The notes under the pieces are model-generated. The model saw only the letters and a program-made list of their open reading frames with translations. It was not told the origin of the DNA and searched no databases. Below are positions 54,483 to 63,896 of a DNA stretch of 64,000 nt, in pieces. A program made the translations under genes and the position numbers. Origin of the DNA: DCFW01 sp963790715 (lineage in GTDB: Bacteria > Bacteroidota > Bacteroidia > Bacteroidales > Bacteroidaceae); assembly GCA_963790715.1 (NCBI GenBank), contig CAWBPN010000018.1:930001-994000 (forward strand), written 5' to 3'. Position 1 is the stretch's first letter; the number at the start of each line of letters is the position of its first letter.

Positions 54483-55031
54483 ATGGAAATAATTACATCA
54501 GTTAGTCATGCAGGTGCGCTTGATTCTTCTTTAAGAAGACGTTTGCAAAATCCATTGAAGTTTTTGAATACCTATATCAAAAGAGGGATGAAAATCTTGG
54601 ATTTGGGTTGTGGTACCGGTTTTTGCACATTTGATATTGCACAATTACTAAATGGCGAGGGAGAAGTAGTTGCCGCAGATTTGCAACAGGGAATGCTGAA
54701 TATTCTAAGTAATAAAGCGGAATATGCCAAATATAAAAATCTTATCAAATTACATAGATGCAATGAAAATAGTATAGGATTGCAGAATGAAAAATTCGAT
54801 TTTATTTTAGTTTTTTATGTGTTTCATGAAATGCCTGAGCACAATAAAGTACTGCAAGAAATTAAATCATTACTTAATCCAGAAGGTAAAGTGTTGATGG
54901 TTGAACCTAAATTTCACGTAAACAAAAATGAATTTCAAAAAACAAAAGAACAAATTAGAGAAAAAGGATTTCGGTTTATTGGCGATTCTCCAAAAGTCTT
55001 TCTTAGCCGTTCAGTATTATTTCATGTTTAA
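54483..55031 (+). CDS. Class I SAM-dependent methyltransferase
   Basis: This 182-residue protein has motif I ILDLGCGTGFCTFDIA near residue 40, the acidic motif II VVAADLQ, and post-motif FDFILVFYVFHEMPEH and KVLMVEPKFH, typical of UbiE/Methyltransf_25 type enzymes. The C-terminus is short, with no substrate cap domain. It has its own promoter. Substrate is not predictable; small metal, quinone or arsenite methylation are open options, although no Cys cluster for arsenite is seen. Confidence 0.88.
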   Translation: MEIITSVSHAGALDSSLRRRLQNPLKFLNTYIKRGMKILDLGCGTGFCTFDIAQLLNGEGEVVAADLQQGMLNILSNKAEYAKYKNLIKLHRCNENSIGLQNEKFDFILVFYVFHEMPEHNKVLQEIKSLLNPEGKVLMVEPKFHVNKNEFQKTKEQIREKGFRFIGDSPKVFLSRSVLFHV

Positions 55032-55074
55032 AAATTAGTAACAAATATCACCTTGTTTGCAGTTGTTTTGTGTA

Positions 55075-55082
55075 TAACTTTG
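55075..55082 (+). promoter_or_regulatory. -7 promoter element before the leader frame and TonB receptor gene
   Basis: TAACTTTG matches TAnnTTTG. The receptor ATG is 222 bases further on, and a 29-codon frame begins 56 bases downstream. Confidence 0.5.
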
Positions 55083-55138
55083 CAAGCGATTTAAAGGTAA
55101 AAAGATTGATAACATATTATCTCAAACAGATGGAGACA

Positions 55139-55228
55139 ATGAAAATTATTATGCCAAGATTAAAAATTAAACTGAGTTTCACTAAAACTATATTTATGAG
55201 CAACGTGTGGCAAATAGGATATGTATAA
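55139..55228 (+). repeat. Duplicated 5' end of the TonB receptor gene, 29-codon frame
   Basis: The frame MKIIMPRLKIKLSFTKTIF-MSNVWQIGYV ends in TAA at 55228. Its first 20 codons match the start of the receptor gene at 55305 (MRIIIPKL, RFTKTI), including the ACA before the ATG. The copy lies 166 bases upstream and is diverged. It may be a leftover of a tandem duplication or a short regulatory leader peptide. Confidence 0.6.
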
Positions 55229-55304
55229 ATTTTTTTTTCGGAGTAGGGGTAATTTACAATATAAATGTTTTCTAAGTAGAATCAGATAAATTTTATAACA
55301 AACA

Positions 55305-57665
55305 ATGAGGATTATTATACCAAAGTTAATAACTAATCTACGGTTTACTAAAACTATTTTAGTGAGCTTGTTTTTCGCACTATGCTTCATTCATAATTCT
55401 TTTGCGGAAGACTCTACAGAATCAAAGTTCATAGTATGCGGAGTTGTTAAGGACAAAATAACCGGTGATCCGTTGTCTGGCGCAAATGTGTATGTTGTGG
55501 AATTGAAGAGGGGAATGATTACCGATGAAGATGGTAAGTACCTCTTTAAACTTCCGAAAGGAAATTACAATTTAAAGGTTTCGTTTATCGGCTATAAAGC
55601 TGAGATACAGCAATTGAAAGTAAGTGGTTCGCTTACTTATGATTTCAATATGATGACTAACACAAGGTTGCAAGAGGTGATAGTCACTTCAAGAAGAAAA
55701 AACGAAAACATTACGAAAGTCGATATGGGTGTTCAGAAGTTATCAGCTCTTGAAATTCAGAGGATGCCGGCTTTGATGGGCGAAGTGGATGTGATAAAAG
55801 CCATTCAGTTTCTACCCGGAGTCCAGAGTACGTCCGAAGGCGGTTCCGGATTCAGCGTAAGAGGAGGTTCGGCCGACCAAAACCTTATATTGCTTGACGA
55901 TGCCAACATGTATAATGTATCGCACATGTTCGGTTTCTTCTCCGTCTTTAACGATGATGCCGTAAAAAGCGTGGAACTTTATAAAGGTAACCTGCCTATG
56001 AAATATGGAGGGCGTCTGTCGTCACTGTTGAATGTGGAAACTAAAGACGATTCTCCTGAGAAAATAAAAGGAGCAGGGGGAATCGGATTAATTTCGAGCC
56101 GCCTAACGTTGGAAGGACCCATTGGGAAGAACACTTCGTGGTTGCTTAGCGGACGACGCAGTTATGCCGACCTGTTCTTAAAATTGTCTTCAGATCCGGA
56201 TAAAAGAAAGGAAACGCTTTACTTTTATGATCTGAATGCAAAAATATCTCATCGGTTTTCGCCAGCCGACAAGGTTTATGTGAACTTGTATAACGGCATG
56301 GATAACTTCCATGCTTCATACGGAAGTTTCAAATACGGCAATTCAGTAGCATCTACTTATTGGAATCATATCTTTTCGGAAAATTTGTTTTCAAGATTGA
56401 GCTTGGATTATACCAGGTATCAGTATTCGCTGCAATCGTCAATGCAGAATGCGAAAGTTAAATGGGCATCGGATATCTATGATATGGCATTGCGCTGGGA
56501 TATTGATCATAAAGTATCGCACATGATTAAATTGCAATATGGGTTGTCTTCAACCTTTCATCAGTTTGACCCTGCTTTGATTACTCGTCCCGGTTATCCC
56601 GATTACAGGATGCAACGCTCATACGCGCTGGAACATAGCATTTATTTCGGCGCTGATCAGGCAATAAACAATCACATAAGCCTGAAGTATGGTTTGCGTG
56701 CAACGGCTTTTCAAAACATGGGTAAAGCATCGGTTTACTCGTATGATAAGAATTATGAAGTAAACGATACCACCTATTATAAACGGGGAAAGATTTATCA
56801 CACATACGTACGGTATGAACCGCGTTTCGGTGCGGTGTATAAGATAGACGACAACTCTTCGGTTAAAGCCAATTACGCACATAATGTACAGTTCATACAG
56901 ATTGCTAATAATTCTACATCAGGCTCGCCTCTTGATTTATGGTTTCCGGCAAGCAAGAATATAAAACCTCAACAGGCAAATTTATATTCGGTGGGATACT
57001 TCCGCAATTTCAACAACAATGCAATAGAAACATCTATCGAGTTTTACTATAAAGATATGAGTAATGTGATTGATTTTGTGGATAATGCACAATTGCTTTT
57101 GAATGACAAGCTTGAAGGTGAAGTAAGAACCGGTAACGGAAAAGCTTACGGTATGGAGATAATGTTGAAGAAGAATGTAGGCCGTTTAACCGGATTTGTC
57201 AATTACACTCTGTCGCGTACCGAACGTACAATACCGGGAATAAATGACGAAAAGAGATATTTGGCTCCGACAGACAAACCTAATTGTGTCAACATTATGC
57301 TTTCATACGAGGCTTCGAAGAAATGGCGTTTCTCGGCAGGATGGGTATATGCAACAGGCACACCTACAACATATCCTACGGGACGAATGGAAATAAACGG
57401 AGAATACTTCCCGATATATTCAGGTAGAAACACCTCAAGAAACAAGGATTATCACCGTTTGGATTTATCGGCAACATATACTCCAGTAAAGAATCCTAAG
57501 AAATGGTATCAGGGAGAATGGAACTTTTCATTGTACAATGCTTATTGGCACAAGAACCCTTGGATGGTTTCATTCGATCAAAATACCGGCAACGGTGTAC
57601 CGAAAGCGCAAATGACTTATCTGTTTGGGGCGGTACCGTCAATAACTTACAATTTTAAATTTTAA
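55305..57665 (+). CDS. TonB-dependent outer-membrane receptor with CarboxypepD_reg-like N-domain
   Basis: This 786-residue protein has a signal segment (about 12-34, ending NSFAED), a carboxypeptidase-regulatory-like domain (about 43-125, GVVKDKITGDPLSGANVYV), a TonB-box-like LQEVIVTSRR, a plug with GGSGFSVRGGSADQNLILLDDANMYN, and a barrel ending in ITYNFKF. It is shorter than SusC proteins and is paired with a DUF4249 lipoprotein instead of SusD. Such pairs are thought to take up non-glycan ligands such as peptides or metal chelates. Confidence 0.94.
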   Translation: MRIIIPKLITNLRFTKTILVSLFFALCFIHNSFAEDSTESKFIVCGVVKDKITGDPLSGANVYVVELKRGMITDEDGKYLFKLPKGNYNLKVSFIGYKAEIQQLKVSGSLTYDFNMMTNTRLQEVIVTSRRKNENITKVDMGVQKLSALEIQRMPALMGEVDVIKAIQFLPGVQSTSEGGSGFSVRGGSADQNLILLDDANMYNVSHMFGFFSVFNDDAVKSVELYKGNLPMKYGGRLSSLLNVETKDDSPEKIKGAGGIGLISSRLTLEGPIGKNTSWLLSGRRSYADLFLKLSSDPDKRKETLYFYDLNAKISHRFSPADKVYVNLYNGMDNFHASYGSFKYGNSVASTYWNHIFSENLFSRLSLDYTRYQYSLQSSMQNAKVKWASDIYDMALRWDIDHKVSHMIKLQYGLSSTFHQFDPALITRPGYPDYRMQRSYALEHSIYFGADQAINNHISLKYGLRATAFQNMGKASVYSYDKNYEVNDTTYYKRGKIYHTYVRYEPRFGAVYKIDDNSSVKANYAHNVQFIQIANNSTSGSPLDLWFPASKNIKPQQANLYSVGYFRNFNNNAIETSIEFYYKDMSNVIDFVDNAQLLLNDKLEGEVRTGNGKAYGMEIMLKKNVGRLTGFVNYTLSRTERTIPGINDEKRYLAPTDKPNCVNIMLSYEASKKWRFSAGWVYATGTPTTYPTGRMEINGEYFPIYSGRNTSRNKDYHRLDLSATYTPVKNPKKWYQGEWNFSLYNAYWHKNPWMVSFDQNTGNGVPKAQMTYLFGAVPSITYNFKF

Positions 57666-57672
57666 AAACGAG

Positions 57673-58602
57673 ATGAATATGAAAATAATTAACATACATA
57701 CCAAAGCATATATTTGGACATTAGCCGTCATCTCCCTTTCAATATTATCTTCTTGCACTGAAGATACAACAATAAAAACATCGGACTCAACACCTGTTCC
57801 GGTTATATACGGTACGATAACGGATCATAATGTCCGTCAGGAAATAGATTTAAGTAGTTCAACGGGGTATTTCGATAAGTCGAAAAACAAGCGTATATCC
57901 AATGCAACGGTAGCGTTGGAAGAAGATAGCGCCTTGGTAAGCCACAGTTATAATCTTACGCAAGATTCTGTCGGTAGCGGAGTATATAAAACAAAGAACG
58001 CGATGGCAGGCAAACCGTGTTGGACATACAAGTTGACGGTGAATATGGACTTTAACCAGGACGGCATAACCGAGACATACACGGCTGATTGCACAATGCC
58101 ACAAAGGGTGAAGTTGGATTCTATCAACGCTACAAAGCAGAAAGAAGGCGAATATACAATGTACTCGTTGAATATCAGTGCACAGGATCCTGCAAATGAA
58201 AAGAATTATTATCTTTGTAAATATAGCATTAATGATACGCTCTATAATAAGATAAGTAAATATATATATTTTGATGACACAAGTCTTAACGGTTTGTATG
58301 TAAACAATTTAGCTATATGGAATTTCTTTGATATAAGCAACAAGAGTAAGTTCAGTGATGACGATGCGGCTGAGATGGTATTTTTGTCAGCTAGTGAAAA
58401 GATGTACGTTGAAGTAAGTAATATCACAAAAGGATACTATGACTTTATAGATGATTGCCAAAGTCAAAAAGACGGTTCAAATCCTTTCTTTGGAGGACCG
58501 CCTGCTAATATATCAACTAATATTTCAAATGGCGCAAGAGGTTATTTCACAGCTTATTCTACTTCGGGAGCAAGTTGCATTGTGCCGAAGAATTATAAAT
58601 GA
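57673..58602 (+). CDS. DUF4249 lipoprotein, partner of the TonB receptor
   Basis: This 309-residue protein has lipobox LSSC after an aliphatic signal. The N-terminal half has a beta-sandwich with PVPVIYGTITDHN and SNATVALEEDSALVSHSY, where the line NATVxL is typical of DUF4249. The C-terminal half is mixed. The start is 7 bases after the TonB receptor stop codon, so they form an operon. It is presumed to be a surface lid or substrate-binding subunit for the receptor by analogy with SusD; this is not proven. Confidence 0.85.
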   Translation: MNMKIINIHTKAYIWTLAVISLSILSSCTEDTTIKTSDSTPVPVIYGTITDHNVRQEIDLSSSTGYFDKSKNKRISNATVALEEDSALVSHSYNLTQDSVGSGVYKTKNAMAGKPCWTYKLTVNMDFNQDGITETYTADCTMPQRVKLDSINATKQKEGEYTMYSLNISAQDPANEKNYYLCKYSINDTLYNKISKYIYFDDTSLNGLYVNNLAIWNFFDISNKSKFSDDDAAEMVFLSASEKMYVEVSNITKGYYDFIDDCQSQKDGSNPFFGGPPANISTNISNGARGYFTAYSTSGASCIVPKNYK

Positions 58603-58739
58603 GTAGTGATGACCGGTAGGGATAATGTAACCAATTGATTCGCTTATGTTACACATCTTGATAAAGATGAATATGTAATCAAAAATTTTCTTACTTTTGA
58701 TTCTTGAAAATCATATTGAACTTAATAACTCGTACAATT

Positions 58740-60005
58740 ATGTCAAATACTAAGATTTATTTTGAGAAAAAGGTACTGAAAAGAATAAGCTTTTTTTTAT
58801 TATTCGCGTTTTTTGTCTTTCTTTCAAGCGCAGAGATTAATGCTGCTACAAAAACAAAAAGCAACAAGAAAACGGACTTTTGGGTAGGTACTTGGGCTAC
58901 GTCACCGCAACTTGTGGAACCGAGTAATATGCCACCGTCTCCGGGATTGACAAATAATACTTTGCGTCAAGTGGTAAGAGTTTCGATAGGAGGAAATGTG
59001 TTGAGGCTTCGCTTTACGAATGATTTCAGTAAAAGCCCTGTGACAATGAAATCCGTTTTTATCGCAGTGTCAAAAGACGGAAGCGTGATTGATGCTGCCA
59101 CTCAAAAAGAATTGAAGTTTGATAGAAAAGATGAAGTGGTTATGCCTGCCGGAGGAGAGGTAGTTTCAGATCCGGTTAAGTTTAATTTGAAACCCGGTTC
59201 AAGATTGGCAATTACAATATGTTACGGCAATACATCGGCTGATGTCACCGGTCATCCCGGCTCACGCACTACTTCATACATACTTGCAGGCGATAAAACA
59301 GCATCGGTTGATTTTGCAGGAGCTGCCAAAACCGACCATTGGTACACGATAGACAATATTGAAGTTAAGGCGTCTGCAAAAACAGCAACTATTGCTATCT
59401 TGGGTAATTCAATTACAGACGGACGCGGTTCAGGAACAAACAAACAAGATCGTTGGACTGATATACTGTCGGAAAAGCTTTTGAACAACCCTCAGACAAG
59501 CCATATCGGAGTGTTGAATTTCGGAATAGGCGGTAATTGCGTTTTGTGTGGAGGACTTGGCCCTACGGCATTGAATAGGTTCGACCGTGATATTCTTACG
59601 CAGCACGGAGTGAAATGGCTTATTATTTTTGAAGGTATCAATGATATTGGCGGAGTGCGTAACGCAGAAGATGCGGATAAAGTAGCCGACAGATTAATAG
59701 AAGCTTACACGCAAATGATTAATAAAGCGCATGCAAAAGGGCTTAAAGTATATGGAGCAACAATAACTCCGTTTGCCAAATCGTTTTATGATAAAGATTT
59801 TCGCCAGACGGTAAGAACGAAGGTTAATGAGTGGATACGTACATCAGGCAAATATGATGCGGTTATCGATTTTGACAAAGTTATGCAAGACCCACAGAAT
59901 CCGTCAGCATTGTTGCCCGATTTACAGTCGGGTGACTTCCTTCATCCCAACGAATCCGGTTACCGGAAGATGGGGCAATCCATTGATTTGAATTTGTTTA
60001 AGTAA
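58740..60005 (+). CDS. SGNH/GDSL hydrolase, exported, about 420 residues
   Basis: I use the ATG at 58740, which opens a signal peptide (ISFFLLFAFFVFLSSAEINA). The longer frame starts at TTG 58704. A beta domain (about 40-190) precedes the hydrolase. SGNH blocks are: Ser in AILGNSITDGRG, Gly/Asn region FGIGGN, Asn in FEGINDIGG, and DxxH in DFLHPNESGYRKMG. This layout matches the lysophospholipase/rhamnogalacturonan-acetylesterase-like group, so glycan deacetylation is likely. It stands 137 bases after DUF4249. Confidence 0.88.
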   Translation: MSNTKIYFEKKVLKRISFFLLFAFFVFLSSAEINAATKTKSNKKTDFWVGTWATSPQLVEPSNMPPSPGLTNNTLRQVVRVSIGGNVLRLRFTNDFSKSPVTMKSVFIAVSKDGSVIDAATQKELKFDRKDEVVMPAGGEVVSDPVKFNLKPGSRLAITICYGNTSADVTGHPGSRTTSYILAGDKTASVDFAGAAKTDHWYTIDNIEVKASAKTATIAILGNSITDGRGSGTNKQDRWTDILSEKLLNNPQTSHIGVLNFGIGGNCVLCGGLGPTALNRFDRDILTQHGVKWLIIFEGINDIGGVRNAEDADKVADRLIEAYTQMINKAHAKGLKVYGATITPFAKSFYDKDFRQTVRTKVNEWIRTSGKYDAVIDFDKVMQDPQNPSALLPDLQSGDFLHPNESGYRKMGQSIDLNLFK

Positions 60006-60035
60006 AGAATTCATGTAATAACCAAAATAGAAAAA

Positions 60036-60914
60036 ATGAAAAATTCGAAGATCTTACGAAATGTAACTTTATTATTCTTTTTGGGAATAATAACAGTTAG
60101 TGCGTTGGCAATTCAACCTATAAAAGGTTACAAACTTGGCGGAACTATTAAAGGTGCAAGCGATGGAGAAAAAATTTACGTTTCAACTTATGGTATGCCG
60201 GGTCCTAAAAATGTTGTTATGCCTAAATTGGCACATATGGATACGGCAACGATTAAAAAAGATATACTCACTAATAGTGGTATAATGCCGAAGTTTATAA
60301 ATCTGGATTCGGCAACTATCGTAAACGGAAGTTTCTCTTTTAAAGAAAACAACTTGCGCGAACCGTGTATGTATATAGTGACGTATAGGCACGATGGTAA
60401 ATATTTGGTACAATATCCTATCATTCTCGAAGACGGTAACATCGTATTGGACCTTGACGCCGAAAAAGCGATAAACAATAAAGTGACAGGCAGTAAAAAT
60501 ACAGAACTTCTGCTTGAATATGCAAGAGGCCTTTCAAAAGCGTTATATAGTAAGGTAAGTAAGGAGAGAATGTATAAGATGACAACTTCTCTTGCTAATA
60601 GTATGAATAGTACAACTAAGGAAATTCAAAAGAAAATGCTGAATAATAAAGACTATAATGAATATAAAATGGCCCATAATAAGTATACAGCTGATTTCAT
60701 TTGCAATAATATGCCATCGTTGTTTAGTGCAAGCATGTTGTTTGCAAATTACAGAAGTTTTGATCAAGCTACAAAAGATTCTGTTGATGCTGTGATTAAA
60801 ACAAAATGGCCGGATTATAAATATGATAAAGAACAAATAAACCAAAACCAACTTGAACTTATGAAACAAGTTATGCAAAGCCAAAAGTTTAAGGCTGATT
60901 TCAAGACTTGGTAA
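60036..60914 (+). CDS. DUF4369-like exported protein without thioredoxin domain
   Basis: This 292-residue protein has a signal segment (about 8-27). Residues 30-140 are a DUF4369-type beta domain (YKLGGTIKGASDGEKIYVS, LDSATIVNGSFSFKENN, IILEDGNIVLDL), which in Bacteroidota usually precedes a thioredoxin fold. Here only a helical tail (150-292) follows and no CxxC is present. A 22-residue near-tandem duplication occurs at MPKLAHMDTATI and MPKFINLDSATI. Function is unknown. It is 30 bases after the SGNH gene and 89 bases before the Yip1 gene. Confidence 0.78.
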   Translation: MKNSKILRNVTLLFFLGIITVSALAIQPIKGYKLGGTIKGASDGEKIYVSTYGMPGPKNVVMPKLAHMDTATIKKDILTNSGIMPKFINLDSATIVNGSFSFKENNLREPCMYIVTYRHDGKYLVQYPIILEDGNIVLDLDAEKAINNKVTGSKNTELLLEYARGLSKALYSKVSKERMYKMTTSLANSMNSTTKEIQKKMLNNKDYNEYKMAHNKYTADFICNNMPSLFSASMLFANYRSFDQATKDSVDAVIKTKWPDYKYDKEQINQNQLELMKQVMQSQKFKADFKTW

Positions 60915-61003
60915 AAATAAGCTTATAAACACACAGTTAATATGTAATGAGAATATCAATACTGCTTACTGTGTGTTTGATATAATACAAAAAATAAAAT
61001 CGT

Positions 61004-61573
61004 ATGAAAAGTAATGATTTCTATCATTTAATGATTAATCCTTTTTCAAGGATTGCCGGTTGGAAAGCATTTGCCATCGGGCTTGTTGTGGTTGTGCTGT
61101 CGGCCGTAATCGGAAAGTACAGCTTAGTGTGCTTTGATGGAACATTAGATATTCATCTCGCACAGAAACTGACCTTAGGCGGCGCTTTAGGCATGCAACT
61201 TATTTCAACATTTATACTTGTATTGGTGATGTGTATTGCGGGTATGATTGTATCGAAAGGTTTTCGATTTGTTGACATTCTGGGGACAATGACTTTTGCA
61301 AGAGTACCATTGTTGATAACAGCATTGATAGGTTTTTTTGTGCACATGCCCGATCCTAATGTTATAATTGCGAATCCTCTTTCGCTTTTATTGCCATCGT
61401 CCATTCTATTTGCATTATTGACAATTGTAGTTGTTGTGTGGTATATTACTCTTGTAGTAAATGCAATGAAAGTTTCGTGCGACATAAAAGGAGGTAAACT
61501 GGCAGTCACAATTATCATCGGACTTTTAGTATCGGAGATAATATCCAAGTCGCTGATATATTTTGTACTGTAA
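61004..61573 (+). CDS. Yip1-family membrane protein
   Basis: This 189-residue integral membrane protein has five hydrophobic helices, starting with FAIGLVVVVLSAVIGKYSLVC. The FARVPLLITALIGF segment and the closing LVSEIISKSLIYFVL helix are typical of bacterial Yip1 (PF04893). Its function in bacteria is not established. A terminator shared with the GH127 gene follows. Confidence 0.88.
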   Translation: MKSNDFYHLMINPFSRIAGWKAFAIGLVVVVLSAVIGKYSLVCFDGTLDIHLAQKLTLGGALGMQLISTFILVLVMCIAGMIVSKGFRFVDILGTMTFARVPLLITALIGFFVHMPDPNVIIANPLSLLLPSSILFALLTIVVVVWYITLVVNAMKVSCDIKGGKLAVTIIIGLLVSEIISKSLIYFVL

Positions 61574-61656
61574 ATTGATATGTTACCACGATATCTTCAG
61601 GAATGCTTTTTTTGTAAGTCTTTAGGAACGGAAATAATGATTAAACAGTATGATGG

Positions 61657-61695
61657 AAAGCTGCGCCACTTTTGTAATAATGGCGCAGCTTTTTA
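61657..61695. terminator. Bidirectional intrinsic terminator
   Basis: A perfect 12-bp stem (61657-61668 with 61681-61692) has a 12-base loop and T or A runs on both sides. It lies between the convergent Yip1 and GH127 genes. Confidence 0.85.
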
Positions 61696-61696
61696 G

Positions 61697-63691
61697 TTAT
61701 TTTGTTTTAGGCGAAGACAGATTTATTGCACTCACATCTTGTGCCATCCATACGTTCATGTTGCCTTCTCCTCTGTTTGCCCATGCATAATATGGAATAA
61801 GCGTCAGGCCTACATTTTGTGTTTTTATGCAACCATCGTTTCCGTAACTTAATACTTGGGCTTCGGTTTTTATCTCATCTATTCCGTTCAACAAATCAGG
61901 AGCTGAAGCAACTTCCAGTTTAGGATGTTGGTTGATTAAAACATGCAATATATTGAAATCTTTGTTATCAGGCCATTCTGCACAATATACCAACGGGCCG
62001 CGCTCTACGGCAACTCTTCCGCGATCGGCTTCAACATGATTATTAGCCTTTACGGTGCGAGGTTCCATGTCAAAGTGTATTTCGACCTTATCTCCCTTTT
62101 TCCACTTTCTGTTTATGCAATAATATCCATCAGTCAAAGTGCCGTCAACACTAACACCGTTTACTTTTATTGAATATTCGGGATTCTGATTGTCGCTATA
62201 TGTGTATAAGTCACTTGGAATTGCTTCATTGCGTGCCCATCCCGGTACACGTATCTTTAGTATGAATTGCTGTGCCGACTTAGGCGTAATGTCGATTCTT
62301 ATATCGCCGTTCCATGGATAAAGCGTCGATTGCTTCAAAAGAATATTTTTACCGTCGACTTTTATGTTTGCTTCATTTGACATAAACAGGTTTACAAATA
62401 CCGATTTGTTTTTTATGGCATAAACATATCCGGGCAAAGAAGGAATAAATCTGCAAAGGTTGGACGGACAGCATGCGCAACCGAACCAAGGTTCACGTTG
62501 ATAATTTCCTACCGACATCAGCGGATTGGGATAGAAGAATCTGCCGCCGTCTAATGAAACGCCGGAAATTAAGCCGTTGTATAATGTACGTTCAAGAGCA
62601 TCATAATATTTTGATTCACCATGCAATAAGAATAACCTGTAATTGAAATAAACTTGAGCAATTGCAGCACATGTTTCGCAATAAGCCGATAAGTTCGGTA
62701 ACTCATAGTTTTTGCCGAAAGCTTCGCCGTTTGAGGTAGCCCCGACGCCTCCTGTAATATAAAACTTCTTTGAGACAATGTTATTCCAAATTCTGTCAAT
62801 AGCATGTATATAAGCCGTGTCGCCTGTCAATGCAGCCACATCGGCTATTCCAGAGTACATGTACCCGGCACGAACGGCATGTCCCACAGCTTCGTCCTGT
62901 TCGACAATTGGTTTGTAGGTTTGGTTATATTCGCTGTGCGATGCAGTTTTACCTCTCATATCCAAAAAGAACTTAGCTTCATCAAGGTATTTCTTATCGC
63001 CTGTTACTAAATAGAGTTTGCAAAGAGCCATTTCTGCAATTTGGTGTCCAGGTACTATTTTCAACTGATTATCGCCCGGTCCTAAAGCACGACATACACA
63101 ATCGGCATATTTAATAGCTATATTAAGAAGATTCCGTTTCCCAGTTGCTTGATAATAAGCAACAGCACCTTCAATAAGATGTCCCAAGTCGTAAAGTTCG
63201 TGACTTCCGTTTTCCTCGTTTACCCATCTTTTAGCGCCCGACCATGAATGCGGATGTTTCGGGTTCATCGTACGGGCGGTATATAAGTATCCGTCCGGTT
63301 CTTGTGCTTTGCCTACTATAGTAATTATGCTGTCGATATAATGTTCAAGTTTCTTGTTTGGGTATGTTTGCAAAGAGTAAGCAGCGCCTTCAATAGTTTT
63401 ATACACATCAGTGTCGTCAAAAGGGAAGCCACCTATTTTGTATGAATCGCTTGGATGAGCAGCGCGAATGAAATTGGTATAGCGTCCGGTTTCCTCACAT
63501 TTGCTGAATGCAAGAGGAATAGTTACTTTCCTGCTGGCATTAAGGTGTTGTTTCCAAAATGTATCTTCAATCTTTACAGATGTAAAAGGAACTGGGGTTA
63601 TAGGATAACCCATGTGCATCACTTGAGCTTTGCCTATTATGGATGTTCCAAACAGAAAAGCAGTGCAGATAATAATTATGTCTTTTTTCAT
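61697..63691 (-). CDS. GH127 beta-L-arabinofuranosidase-like (DUF1680)
   Basis: The start is set at the ATG at 63691 (MKKDIIIICTAFLFGTSIIGKAQ), which gives a signal peptide. The longer frame adds 28 odd residues. The 664-residue (alpha/alpha)6 enzyme has the zinc and catalytic set of GH127: Glu339 and Cys341 in YCETCAA, and Cys407-Cys408 in FGCACCPSN, at nearly the same numbers as in HypBA1. By family rule the second Cys is the nucleophile. It would release beta-L-arabinofuranose from arabinans or glycoproteins. The partner genes probably lie beyond the right edge. Confidence 0.92.
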   Translation of the reverse strand: MKKDIIIICTAFLFGTSIIGKAQVMHMGYPITPVPFTSVKIEDTFWKQHLNASRKVTIPLAFSKCEETGRYTNFIRAAHPSDSYKIGGFPFDDTDVYKTIEGAAYSLQTYPNKKLEHYIDSIITIVGKAQEPDGYLYTARTMNPKHPHSWSGAKRWVNEENGSHELYDLGHLIEGAVAYYQATGKRNLLNIAIKYADCVCRALGPGDNQLKIVPGHQIAEMALCKLYLVTGDKKYLDEAKFFLDMRGKTASHSEYNQTYKPIVEQDEAVGHAVRAGYMYSGIADVAALTGDTAYIHAIDRIWNNIVSKKFYITGGVGATSNGEAFGKNYELPNLSAYCETCAAIAQVYFNYRLFLLHGESKYYDALERTLYNGLISGVSLDGGRFFYPNPLMSVGNYQREPWFGCACCPSNLCRFIPSLPGYVYAIKNKSVFVNLFMSNEANIKVDGKNILLKQSTLYPWNGDIRIDITPKSAQQFILKIRVPGWARNEAIPSDLYTYSDNQNPEYSIKVNGVSVDGTLTDGYYCINRKWKKGDKVEIHFDMEPRTVKANNHVEADRGRVAVERGPLVYCAEWPDNKDFNILHVLINQHPKLEVASAPDLLNGIDEIKTEAQVLSYGNDGCIKTQNVGLTLIPYYAWANRGEGNMNVWMAQDVSAINLSSPKTK

Positions 63692-63776
63692 ACGTATTGT
63701 TTTGTTATCTTCTACAAAGTAAGATATAAAAAAGTATTTATGAAAATGACAATGTAACATATGTATCATGCACATG

Positions 63777-63896
63777 TTACCTTTGTATTTTTTTAATGAA
63801 CTTTTGATATTCCGGATTTAAGCCATAAGTACAGTAGTATTGCTCATTTACAAGTTGCTGCACCATAAATATTATAAACCTTGTAATATATTGCAT
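63777..63896 (-). pseudogene. Possible C-terminal coding fragment
   Basis: The minus strand has a 39-codon frame ending in TAA at 63777, reading VQQLVNEQYYCTYGLNPEYQ and then KFIKKIQR, with normal amino-acid composition. Further upstream the frame meets a stop within 27 bases of its ATG. It may be a relic. No family is recognised, and the rest of 63776-64000 holds nothing else visible. Confidence 0.25.

Noticed and set aside
63692..63775. N-terminal extension of GH127
   Set aside because: The 28 added residues are rich in Cys, His and Met and unlike any signal, while the ATG at 63691 opens a clear signal peptide.
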